NCBI GenBank assembly: GCA_002409995.1
Contig: DHOR01000009.1
Coordinates: 1-29,104 of the forward strand
DNA length: 29,104 nucleotides
From: Hungatella sp. UBA5385
GTDB lineage: Bacteria > Bacillota > Clostridia > Lachnospirales > Lachnospiraceae
Direction of reading: 5' to 3'
In this document: piece by piece, positions 22,043 through 29,104 of the stretch
Layout: each line of letters starts with the position of its first letter
Numbering within the stretch: position 1 is the stretch's first letter
Made by a program: the position numbers and the translations under genes
Notes under the pieces: model-generated
Told to the model about the DNA's origin: nothing
Databases searched by the model: none
Seen by the model: the letters and a program-made list of their open reading frames with translations, nothing else

Positions 22043-24139
22043 ATGTTTCAAATCGGTAAAAAAGAAATCGAACTTCTTTATCTGACAGCCTCTTCAAAAG
22101 GAGGCTTTCGTTATCGAGAGTTAATCGAAAGATTTGGATACACAGAACGTTCTTTTAAATATGCAGTCGACTTAATTAATCGTTTTTTAAAAGAGAATTC
22201 TCAACAGGCTTATCTGTCTATTGATAACAGAAGATGTTGTCTGGAACATGGTCCGCTTCCAATGGATTACACTCTGGGTAAGATTAAAAAAGAATTTTAC
22301 TATTTATCAAGAGAAGACAGAAATGAAACGATTTTATTTCGATATCTTGCTAATTTATCCTATACCATTGAGGAAATGGGGGATTATCTGGATGTCAGTA
22401 AATCTACAGTCAAACAGTCACTGGCTGTAGTAAAAGACAGATGCCGGGAGTATGGTCTGGAGTTAGCCAGTCATGCAGGAATGGGTATGGTTTTAAATGG
22501 AAGTGAAACTGTGATCCGCACCGTTTTAAGACAGCTTTTATATAAATACAGCGGACTTTCCGAGGAAGAGCGTCAATACAGAAAACTTGCTTTACGTAAC
22601 TGCAATCCTTATTTAAGAGAATGGATATTACAGTTTTTCCAGCAGTCAGAGGCAGAACAGAAGGCAGAGCAGTTATTCTCCTGCATCAAGGATTTCCTTC
22701 CTGCTATTCAGAACGATGAAATCTATATATTGGCAATGCTGAATTTAATTATAGTATTTAACAGGACAGGCAATGGTTTTTATGTTCCTGCTGACATGAG
22801 TGATTATGTGGGACAGGAGGGGAGACGGCTGGCTGAGAAGATCAGCCGTTCCTGTGAGGAACATCTTAAAATCAGTCTACCTAAAGAGGAGTTTTTTGAA
22901 TTTGTAATTGGTTTAAATAAAGGTTATTCCATAGAAAGCAATGAGAAGAATCAATACACTTTAATGGGGAGTATGATTTGGATTCATCGTCTGGTTTCTG
23001 ATTTGCTGCAAAAACATACCAATACGCCCTTCCAGGAATTAAAAGATAATCATCAGCTTGATGATGCGCTTGATATGCTTTACAACCACTTTTATGGAGC
23101 GGTGGAACGGGTGACACGTAATATTTATCTGCAAAACCCTATTTTAGATGAGATTAAAGATCAATATGGGCAGATGTTTCAAGAGGTTCAAAACAGTGTG
23201 AAAGGACTTGAAAATTATCTGGAGAAAAGCTTTTCGGAAGGTGATATCGGGTATTTTACACTGCTGATTGAAAATATTTTATCCCAGCTAAGCAAACAGT
23301 CGAAAAAGGTGCGGAGAATCGTTTTAATCTGTGGAATGGGATATGGCACATCTCAGATTGTAAAAAGTAAAATAATACAAAAATTTGATGTTATTATCGA
23401 AGATGTAATTCCTTATTATAAATTGAATCATTATGCAGATAATAAGAACATTGATTTATTTGTATCAACAGTACCTGTAAATATCAGCACAATCAACAAT
23501 GTGGTTGAGGTTAGTCCTCTCATCACGAATCTGGATATTGACGTGCTGTCAAAAGCAGGAATGGTCCGTTACGGCATTGATATTACCTCTGTCATGAAGC
23601 TAATTGAGGAAAATGCAGTTATTACAGATTACTCCAAACTGGAAGATAGTTTGAAAGAATTGTATGGAATCAACGAAATGGAACATTCTAAATATGATGT
23701 TTTATTAAAATATCTGTGTGAGTCCAGAATTCTGGTAAATCAGACTTATGAAACATGGCAGGAGGCAGTGAGAGGCGCAGGTAATCTTCTGGTTAAGACA
23801 GGGTGTGTAAAGACGTCCTATGTGGATGATATGATCAATAATATCAAAGAGTTTGGTTCTTATATTACAATAGGAAACGGCATTGCCCTGCCTCATGCAA
23901 GAAACAAAAACAATGTGGAAAAGACAGCGTTCAGTCTGGTTACCCTAACAGAACCTGTCATATTTGACAATGGGAAAGAGATAGATACCATCATCAGTTT
24001 TTGCAATGTAGCCAGCAATGATTATACAAAAGCACTTACAGCCCTGATGGAATTAAGCCAAAATCAATCATTTCTGGAATTTAAAAAGGGTGTTAAAACC
24101 TCAAAACAGTTATTTGATTATATAAAAAATATAAAGTAG
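22043..24139 (+). CDS. PRD-domain regulator with PTS IIB and IIA domains (ManR/LicR/UlaR-type)
   Basis: 698 residues with the full architecture: N-terminal HTH (1-65), Mga-like HTH (about 85-150), PRD1 (about 165-295), PRD2 (about 310-420), PTS IIB with phospho-site Cys430 in LICGMGYGTSQIV, and fructose/mannitol-type IIA with His618 in IALPHARNK. PTS-dependent phosphorylation of PRD, IIB and IIA sites controls such activators. In PRD2 the first histidine is present (His349, LYNHFYGAVERV), but I do not see the second in DIGYFTLLIENIL, where most relatives carry a His. It is the first gene of the operon and overlaps no neighbour (10 nt to IIA). It probably activates this operon, in which IIA, IIB and IIC are the direct readout of substrate transport. 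Confidence 0.93.
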   Translation: MFQIGKKEIELLYLTASSKGGFRYRELIERFGYTERSFKYAVDLINRFLKENSQQAYLSIDNRRCCLEHGPLPMDYTLGKIKKEFYYLSREDRNETILFRYLANLSYTIEEMGDYLDVSKSTVKQSLAVVKDRCREYGLELASHAGMGMVLNGSETVIRTVLRQLLYKYSGLSEEERQYRKLALRNCNPYLREWILQFFQQSEAEQKAEQLFSCIKDFLPAIQNDEIYILAMLNLIIVFNRTGNGFYVPADMSDYVGQEGRRLAEKISRSCEEHLKISLPKEEFFEFVIGLNKGYSIESNEKNQYTLMGSMIWIHRLVSDLLQKHTNTPFQELKDNHQLDDALDMLYNHFYGAVERVTRNIYLQNPILDEIKDQYGQMFQEVQNSVKGLENYLEKSFSEGDIGYFTLLIENILSQLSKQSKKVRRIVLICGMGYGTSQIVKSKIIQKFDVIIEDVIPYYKLNHYADNKNIDLFVSTVPVNISTINNVVEVSPLITNLDIDVLSKAGMVRYGIDITSVMKLIEENAVITDYSKLEDSLKELYGINEMEHSKYDVLLKYLCESRILVNQTYETWQEAVRGAGNLLVKTGCVKTSYVDDMINNIKEFGSYITIGNGIALPHARNKNNVEKTAFSLVTLTEPVIFDNGKEIDTIISFCNVASNDYTKALTALMELSQNQSFLEFKKGVKTSKQLFDYIKNIK

Positions 24140-24149
24140 GTAAAGAACC

Positions 24150-24599
24150 ATGAATATTATTAATGAGAATTGCATTGCCCTTTTAGAAGAGGCAGATACT
24201 GCAGAAGAAGGTATTGTAATAGCAGGAGAGGTGTTAAAATCCCAGGGATACATTAAACAAAGCTATATTGACGCAATGCTTAAAAACTTTGAAACAAGCG
24301 GCCCTTATTTTGCCATTGCTCCTGGTTTTGCAATGCCTCATGCCAGACCGGAAGATGGAGTTATAAAATCAGGCATAGGTCTGATTACACTAAAGAGTCC
24401 GGTATCCTTTGGAAGTGCCAATGATCCCATTAGAATCATTATGACTCTTGCCACAAGCAGTGATGATGAACATTTGCAATTTATGTCCAAAATTGCAATG
24501 CTCCTTGGACAGAAACAAATGATTGAAAAATTATATGAATGCAGGACTGCAGAGGAAGCAGCATTATTATTAAATGATAACCAGGAAAAGGAGAATTGA
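24150..24599 (+). CDS. PTS IIA component (fructose/mannitol/ascorbate class)
   Basis: 149 residues. This cytoplasmic phosphocarrier receives phosphate from HPr and passes it to IIB. The EIIA type-2 motif is clear: the phosphorylated His64 in PGFAMPHARPEDGV, preceded by DAMLKNFETSGPYFAIA and followed by GLITLKSPVSFGS. The closest pattern is UlaC, the ascorbate IIA. It is separate from the IIA domain carried by the regulator. AAGAACC stands before the ATG; the spacing to the regulator is 10 nt. The stop overlaps the region upstream of the IIB start. Confidence 0.92.
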   Translation: MNIINENCIALLEEADTAEEGIVIAGEVLKSQGYIKQSYIDAMLKNFETSGPYFAIAPGFAMPHARPEDGVIKSGIGLITLKSPVSFGSANDPIRIIMTLATSSDDEHLQFMSKIAMLLGQKQMIEKLYECRTAEEAALLLNDNQEKEN

Positions 24600-24604
24600 A
24601 TAAG

Positions 24605-24874
24605 ATGAAAATATTAGCAGTATGTGGTTTAGGTATGGGAACTTCCCTGATTCTTCGTATGAACATTGAAGAGGTTTTGGCAGCAGAGGGTGTATCCGCA
24701 GAGGTAGAGCACAGCGACGCTTCTTCTGCAAACGGTGAAAAATGTGATTATATTGTTACAACAAGAGAGATCGCCGGGTCTCTGACCAATCCTCAGGGGG
24801 AGATTATTATTTTGGATAATTTTATTGATAAGGATGAGATTCGCAAAGTACTGAAAGAAAACAAGATTGTTTAA
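24605..24874 (+). CDS. PTS IIB component (ascorbate-type)
   Basis: 89 residues. The phosphorylated Cys7 stands in ILAVCGLGMGTSLILRMNIE, the lactose/ascorbate IIB P-loop pattern; SAEVEHSDASSA and DYIVTTREIAGSL follow. It matches UlaB size. AGGAG about 12 nt upstream supports the ATG at 24605 over a TTG at 24596 that lies only 3 nt from it. A 79-nt gap with a hairpin separates it from the IIC gene. It transfers phosphate to the sugar bound by IIC. Confidence 0.92.
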   Translation: MKILAVCGLGMGTSLILRMNIEEVLAAEGVSAEVEHSDASSANGEKCDYIVTTREIAGSLTNPQGEIIILDNFIDKDEIRKVLKENKIV

Positions 24875-24882
24875 TTCTGAGC

Positions 24883-24918
24883 TATTGTGCTGCTAAAGAT
24901 GAACGGGACAGCACAATA
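24883..24918 (+). other. Intercistronic hairpin between IIB and IIC genes
   Basis: TATTGTGCTG (24883-24892) pairs perfectly with CAGCACAATA (24909-24918) around a 16-nt loop. No T-tract follows, so it is more likely an RNA-stability or processing element than a terminator. Confidence 0.6.
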
Positions 24919-24953
24919 AGATCTGAACACACAACAAAAATGGAGGTTTTACT

Positions 24954-26249
24954 ATGGCGATAGTGAATTGGATTGCAACAAATATATTTGGAAATGCAGG
25001 TTTTTTATTAGGAATCATTGTAATGCTGGGGTTGATTCTACAAAAGAAAACATTCAGCCAGACGATACAGGGAACCATTAAAGCGATTATTGGATTTCAG
25101 ATTATAGGTATCGGTTCTGGAGTTGTTGTATCATCTCTTAATGTATTTCAGCCAATGTGGGCGGAGATTTTTGGACTTAAGGCACAAAACCTTGGTGACT
25201 ACATGGGACAAAACGGATTCGTTGACAAGTTCGGTACCGTAGTTACGCTGTCTATGACCTTTGGTTTTTTAATCAACGTACTGCTGGCTCGTTTTACTAA
25301 ATTTAAATACATTTATTTAACAGGTCACATGATGTTCTGGACTTCCTTAATCTTTGCAGGAATTATATTTGACCAGAACATGGAGGCAAATACATTTGCA
25401 GTAACAGCATTTTTATCTGTTGTGCTGGGCGTTTACTGGACTCTTCAGCCGGCTCTGACTCAGCCTATACTAAGGAAAATCACTGGAAATGACAGTGTTG
25501 CCTTAGGACATACCTCAGCTTCCGTGGCATTCCTGGGGGCTATGGCAGGTAAAGTCATAGGAAATAAGGAAAAGAGTACAGAAGATTTGAAGATTTCTGA
25601 GAAATGGGGATTTTTAAGGGATTCTAATATAATCACAGGTATTACCATGTCTGTGCTGTTTATTATCGGCACCATTCTTCTTATGCTTAAAAACACAGAG
25701 GGTGCCAGAGAACTTCTTGCTACTTCAGGAGATACAAGCTTTTTCATTTATTCTATTTTAACCAGTTTACAGTTTGCAGGCGGTATTGCTGTAGTTCTGT
25801 TTGGTGTCCGTATGTTTATCGGTGAAATGGTTCCTGCTTTTAAGGGAATTGCAACAAAGATTGTACCCGGTGCTGTACCTGCACTGGATTGTCCCATTGT
25901 ATTCCCTTATGCACCAAATGCTGTTATCATCGGTTTCGTTGGTGCCTTTGCAGCAAGCTTAATCTGGCTTGTGATTCTTGGTAATGCAGTAGGTTATGTA
26001 TTTGTTCCTACTATGATTGCTATATTCTTCCATGCAGGAACTGCAGGAGTATTCGGCAATAAGACAGGTGGAGTCAGAGGTGCTCTTGCTGCAGGTGTTA
26101 TCACAGCAACCGTGATTGCAGTAGGCCAGTATGTTATGGTTACATTCCTCACTCCCAATACAGTTCCTGACGTAGTTATGTGGGCTGCTGACTCAGACAT
26201 GTTTATTATCGGACCGATTATCCGGTTAATTGCTAATTTTATATTCTAA
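24954..26249 (+). CDS. PTS IIC component, UlaA/SgaT ascorbate family
   Basis: 431 residues, polytopic, with about 11 membrane segments. UlaA-type patterns include NIFGNAGFLLGIIVMLGLIL at the start, FKYIYLTGHMMFWTSL, TLQPALTQPILRKI and GALAAGVITATVIAVGQYV near the end. The substrate-binding vestibule cannot be told from sequence. AATGGAGG precedes the ATG by 9 nt. In proven systems this family takes up L-ascorbate as a 6-phosphate. The downstream enzymes here differ from the UlaDEFG set, so the cargo is probably another acidic or lactone-forming sugar. Confidence 0.93.
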   Translation: MAIVNWIATNIFGNAGFLLGIIVMLGLILQKKTFSQTIQGTIKAIIGFQIIGIGSGVVVSSLNVFQPMWAEIFGLKAQNLGDYMGQNGFVDKFGTVVTLSMTFGFLINVLLARFTKFKYIYLTGHMMFWTSLIFAGIIFDQNMEANTFAVTAFLSVVLGVYWTLQPALTQPILRKITGNDSVALGHTSASVAFLGAMAGKVIGNKEKSTEDLKISEKWGFLRDSNIITGITMSVLFIIGTILLMLKNTEGARELLATSGDTSFFIYSILTSLQFAGGIAVVLFGVRMFIGEMVPAFKGIATKIVPGAVPALDCPIVFPYAPNAVIIGFVGAFAASLIWLVILGNAVGYVFVPTMIAIFFHAGTAGVFGNKTGGVRGALAAGVITATVIAVGQYVMVTFLTPNTVPDVVMWAADSDMFIIGPIIRLIANFIF

Positions 26250-26278
26250 AGATTTACGTTAATAACAGGAGGTTTCAT

Positions 26279-27268
26279 ATGAGCTTTGTCAGAACAATAT
26301 TTGGTGATATTTCACCGGAACAAATGGGAATTACCTATTCACACGAGCATCTGCTGTGTGAGCCGCCTTATTGGGTGGAGAGAAATGCTGATGATCTGAT
26401 TCTGGACAGCCCTGAGAAGACCAAAGGCGATATGGAGGACTTTAAGAGGCTTGGCGGAAAAACCATAGTAGATGCAACAGCCATAGATTACGGCAGAAAT
26501 ATAAAGGGTGTGGCAGAGCTTGCCAAAGAGCTGGATATACAGATTATTGCAACTGCAGGCTTTAACAAATCATTTTTATGGGAAGCAAAACTTCCTGAGC
26601 ATTTAAAACCCATTGTAGGTGATTATCCTACTTATCAGCAATGGATTGAAAATGCATCTGTTGACCAGCTGACCCGCCATGTGATCAGTGAAGTAATGGA
26701 AGGACTTGAAGGAACGCCTTATAAAGCCGGACAGGTTAAGGCAGGAACAGGCTATAACAGCATCGGTCCTTTGGAGATTAAGACAATAGAAGCTGTTGCA
26801 GCAGCCCATCATGAGACAAAAGCGCCGATTCATCTTCATACAGAAGCAGGAACCATGGCTCTGGAGCAGATAGAAATTCTGGAAAAAGCAGGTGTTGATA
26901 TCAGCTATGTATCCTTTGGTCATATGGACCGCAATCTGGATTTCTATTATTATGAGAAAATATTATCCCACAACGCATTTCTCTGTTTTGACGGAATGGG
27001 TAAAATCAAATATGCGCCTGAATCCGCCAGAGTCCAGATCATTCTTGATTTATGCAAAAAGGGATATGAGGATCATATTTTAATCAGCCATGATCTTGCC
27101 AGAAAATCTTATTATAAAAATTATGGGTATGGAATCGGACTGAAATTTATTCTGGACAAATGGGCTCCAAGATTTATGGAAGAAGCAGAGACTGCAGGAC
27201 TGGATGGGAAGATGTTATTGGACAAATTCCTGATTCACAACCCTGCCAGATGCTATACTTTTAAATAG
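26279..27268 (+). CDS. Phosphotriesterase-family hydrolase, probable sugar-phosphate lactonase
   Basis: 329 residues, a full amidohydrolase barrel of the PTE/Php family. Metal ligands: His22 and His24 in TYSHEHLL, carboxylysine Lys154 in GQVKAGTGYN, His187 in IHLHTEAG, His215 in SFGHMDRN, and Asp272 in ISHDLARKSYYKNYGYG. Family members next to PTS genes in mycoplasmas and Listeria hydrolyse 5-phosphorylated sugar 1,4-lactones, and the Arg-Lys-Ser-Tyr-Tyr after Asp272 fits phosphate recognition. It is 29 nt after the transporter IIC gene, with AGGAGG 6 nt before the ATG. This is inference: the lactone identity is unknown. Confidence 0.9.
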   Translation: MSFVRTIFGDISPEQMGITYSHEHLLCEPPYWVERNADDLILDSPEKTKGDMEDFKRLGGKTIVDATAIDYGRNIKGVAELAKELDIQIIATAGFNKSFLWEAKLPEHLKPIVGDYPTYQQWIENASVDQLTRHVISEVMEGLEGTPYKAGQVKAGTGYNSIGPLEIKTIEAVAAAHHETKAPIHLHTEAGTMALEQIEILEKAGVDISYVSFGHMDRNLDFYYYEKILSHNAFLCFDGMGKIKYAPESARVQIILDLCKKGYEDHILISHDLARKSYYKNYGYGIGLKFILDKWAPRFMEEAETAGLDGKMLLDKFLIHNPARCYTFK

Positions 27269-27277
27269 GAGTAATAT

Positions 27278-28015
27278 ATGAAGAAAAGAATGAACGAAAT
27301 AGATGGAATATCATTTCGGGAGGTGGTAAAATCACACAATATTGCGCTGCTCCCCATTGGTGCAGTGGAAATTCACGGACCTCATCTTCCTATAGGTACA
27401 GATTCATTTCTTGCAGAACAATTGTGTGAAAAGCTTTCTAAACGAGTTCCCTCTCTGATCATGCCCACCCTTCATTACAGCCAGGTATGGAGCTTAGGTA
27501 AGATGCAGGGTTCTGTCAGCATCAGCAGCGAGCTGCTAATTCAGCTGTTATATGAAGTGCTGCTGGAGCTTGAGCGAAATGGTTTTGAGACTGCAGTTAT
27601 AATAAATACACACCTGGGTAATAATACTGCCATAAAAGAAGCAGCCAGAAAAGTATATAAGGAAAAGCCTGACTTTAAGATATTATATTTTACCTATCCG
27701 GGTGCAGGAGAAGTGTTGCCTGAAGTAATGAGCGGCAGCAGCTTTCACGGCGGATTTTTCCATGCGGACGAAATTGAAACTTCTTACATGCTTTATTTAT
27801 GCAAAGAGCATGTGGATATGTCAAAGGCAGTCAACACTACCCCTGAAGTACCAGAACTCATAGATGTTACCCCAATCCGGTGGAATGAATTTACAGATAC
27901 TGCTGTCATGGGAAATGCTGCAATGGCAACAGAGGAAAAAGGCAAAAAAGTAATTGACCATGTTCTTGATAAAATGGTCTATTTCATAGAGAAGGCAAAG
28001 GAGGGGGAAGGATGA
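27278..28015 (+). CDS. Creatininase-family amidohydrolase
   Basis: 245 residues. The metal-binding motif is intact: Glu31, His33, His36 and Asp42 in VEIHGPHLPIGTD, INTHLGNNTA (the family NGHGGN block) and FHADEIETSY (the HAGE block, with Asp for Gly). The family hydrolyses C-N bonds in cyclic or linear amides (creatinine, formamides) and includes a cyclic-ketone hydrolase of inositol breakdown, so the substrate here is open. AGGAG precedes the ATG; the stop overlaps the next gene by ATGA. It sits between the lactonase and the SIS gene, so it probably acts on a carbohydrate-derived intermediate. Confidence 0.9.
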   Translation: MKKRMNEIDGISFREVVKSHNIALLPIGAVEIHGPHLPIGTDSFLAEQLCEKLSKRVPSLIMPTLHYSQVWSLGKMQGSVSISSELLIQLLYEVLLELERNGFETAVIINTHLGNNTAIKEAARKVYKEKPDFKILYFTYPGAGEVLPEVMSGSSFHGGFFHADEIETSYMLYLCKEHVDMSKAVNTTPEVPELIDVTPIRWNEFTDTAVMGNAAMATEEKGKKVIDHVLDKMVYFIEKAKEGEG

Positions 28016-28752
28016 ATGGAATTGAAACCTATTTCCGAAATATAAAGGACATTCTGGATTCGGTTCTGGAAGGCGAGATGGACAGTATGGAACAAACTGC
28101 TCTATGCTTTGCTGATACAATTGAACATAAGCAGTCCATCTATGTATTTGGCTGTTCCCATGGAGCGATTATTGCTGAAGAACTATTTTACAGAGCCGGC
28201 GGTCTTGCAGTGATCAATCCCCTGTTTAACCCTTCTTTGATGCTGAATGTACGCCCGGTTACATTAACCAGCAGATTTGAGAGATTAGAAGGACAGTCTA
28301 AGGCAATTCTTGAGGAATCCAGCGCAAAAACAGGTGATGTTATTGTAATTCATTCTGTTTCAGGAAGAAATGCAGGAGTTGTTGAAATGGCTTTGGAAGC
28401 TAAAGAAAAGGGAATGACTGTAATCGGGTTAACCAATCTGGATTATTCCAAGAAGAATACTTCCCGCCACAGCAGCGGAAAACGGTTGTTTGAGCTCTGT
28501 GATATCTGCATTGATAATAGAGGGGAATATGGAGATGGTTCTGTAGAAATTAAGGGAATCGGTGAAAAGGCAGGAGCTACCTCTACTGTAATCGGAGCCT
28601 CTATTATGAACGGAATTGTGGTAAGAACTGCGGAATTGCTGGCTGAGAGAGGAATCCGACCGCCTGTGCTTCATAGCGCCAATGCTGATGGCGGTGATGA
28701 GATTAACAAAAGTATATTTGAAGAATATAGAAGCTGTATACATTATTTGTAA
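28012..28752 (+). CDS. SIS-domain sugar-phosphate binding protein (UPF0309-like)
   Basis: 246 residues. SIS proteins bind phosphosugars and act as isomerases, deaminases, lyases or regulators. The UPF0309 pattern is evident: YFRNIKDILDSVLEGE at the N-terminus, SIYVFGCSHGAIIAEELFYR, RAGGLAVINPLFNPSL, then VIVIHSVSGRNAGVVEMAL and HSANADGGDEINKSIF. The start overlaps the creatininase stop by ATGA and follows GGAGG. As the last gene of the sugar operon it may isomerise or deaminate the product of the two hydrolases; no catalytic residue can be assigned. Confidence 0.88.
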   Translation: MNGIETYFRNIKDILDSVLEGEMDSMEQTALCFADTIEHKQSIYVFGCSHGAIIAEELFYRAGGLAVINPLFNPSLMLNVRPVTLTSRFERLEGQSKAILEESSAKTGDVIVIHSVSGRNAGVVEMALEAKEKGMTVIGLTNLDYSKKNTSRHSSGKRLFELCDICIDNRGEYGDGSVEIKGIGEKAGATSTVIGASIMNGIVVRTAELLAERGIRPPVLHSANADGGDEINKSIFEEYRSCIHYL

Positions 28753-28777
28753 TAGTTGAGAACCGAGTTGAAAAATC

Positions 28778-28825
28778 AATCAAAGTAGTCCTTAGAAAGC
28801 TAGCTTTTTAAGGGCTATTTTGATT
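28778..28825 (+). terminator. Hairpin at the end of the PTS operon
   Basis: A 17-nt arm (AATCAAAGTAGTCCTTA) pairs with 28809-28825 with two G-U wobbles around a 14-nt loop. A second, perfect stem follows at 28833-28875. Confidence 0.7.
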
Positions 28826-28832
28826 GTGATAC

Positions 28833-28880
28833 AAAATGAAATGAGCCCTGCATTTAACAGAACTCATTTCATTTTCGTTT
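28833..28880. terminator. Second terminator hairpin between convergent genes
   Basis: AAAATGAAATGAG (28833-28845) pairs perfectly with CTCATTTCATTTT (28863-28875), followed by CGTTTT. It lies between the SIS gene and the convergent partial gene. Confidence 0.8.
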
Positions 28881-28896
28881 TAAGCTTATTTTTCGG

Positions 28897-29104
28897 TTAA
28901 AGATAGTAATTTACGAGGTTGCTCCAGTTCTTTTTATACTGCTCAATTTCATCTTTATGAGCCAAAGATTCCTCTTTCAGCCTCTCAATCTCCTTCTGCT
29001 GCCTTTCAATCATGTAATCCACCGTGTTCTTGTCCAGCATAGCTAATGCCTCATTATACATATCTATCAACTCCTCCGGTTCACACGCAATATAGACTTG
29101 AAAC
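28897..29104 (-). CDS. C-terminal end of a probable Rpn/PD-(D/E)XK nuclease-type transposase
   Basis: The minus frame is open from the right edge to a TAA at 28897-28899 (68 codons visible). It reads CEPEELIDMYNEALAMLDK, then NTVDYMIERQQKEIERLKEE and an acidic/basic coiled coil ending NLVNYYL. The ALAMLDKNTVDYMIE pattern plus a short coiled-coil tail is typical, in my memory, of the C-terminus of Rpn-family recombination-promoting nucleases found in many copies in Lachnospiraceae. The catalytic domain lies outside the window, so this is tentative. Confidence 0.55.
   Translation of the reverse strand, partial: FQVYIACEPEELIDMYNEALAMLDKNTVDYMIERQQKEIERLKEESLAHKDEIEQYKKNWSNLVNYYL

Noticed and set aside
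26279..27268. PTE-family protein as an organophosphate-degrading enzyme
   Set aside because: The metal ligands are shared by the whole family, and its place behind a PTS transporter points to a sugar-phosphate lactone substrate.

Overview
The window reads as a low-to-medium-GC, spore-forming, anaerobic Firmicute, most likely a gut Lachnospiraceae (Blautia/Dorea-like; the genus is a guess). The grounds are a small acid-soluble spore protein, sporulation-type promoters, anaerobic cobalamin genes, a membrane pyrophosphatase, PRD/PTS sugar control and strong AGGAGG ribosome-binding sites. No rRNA, tRNA, CRISPR array or complete mobile element was seen. Genes run off both edges.

Region 1 (1-4483): a membrane-anchored polysaccharide-deacetylase-like protein that is open at the left edge (minus), a divergent D-Ala-D-Ala carboxypeptidase (plus), a shared terminator, and a K+-type ion-pumping pyrophosphatase (minus). 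Region 2 (4694-7458): a compact envelope-stress-type operon, PspC - PadR - HAAS/DUF1700 - DUF4097 - PspC. It starts at a near-consensus sigma-A promoter overlapped by a dyad element and ends at a hairpin terminator.

Region 3 (7527-18644): an alpha/beta-type SASP gene, then an 11-gene corrin-ring operon: cbiD, cbiL, cbiF, cbiG, cbiH, cbiJ-cbiE fusion, cbiT, a GNAT, cbiA, a GNAT-cobT fusion, cobU. It has a strong promoter with only about 18-20 nt of leader before the start signals, so a cobalamin riboswitch has no room. The operon covers most steps from precorrin-2 / cobalt-factor II to cobyrinate diamide, plus lower-ligand activation and the first nucleotide-loop step. cbiC, cbiP, cbiB, cobS, cobD and a cobalt chelatase are not here and must lie elsewhere.

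Region 4 (18660-21841): a minus-strand DUF3298 protein divergent from an O-antigen-ligase/Wzy-like membrane protein, then a YmaF-family protein and a 95-residue spore-surface-like protein. The last two have very similar sigma-K-like promoters, and the DUF3298 gene has a sigma-E-like one.

Region 5 (21975-28825): a carbohydrate catabolic operon: PRD regulator with built-in IIB and IIA domains, PTS IIA, IIB and IIC of the ascorbate (Ula) type, a phosphotriesterase-family (probable sugar-phosphate lactonase) enzyme, a creatininase-family amidohydrolase and a UPF0309-like SIS protein. The substrate is not evident; this is the best candidate for an undescribed pathway. The right edge holds the C-terminal end of a probable Rpn/PD-(D/E)XK transposase-type protein.
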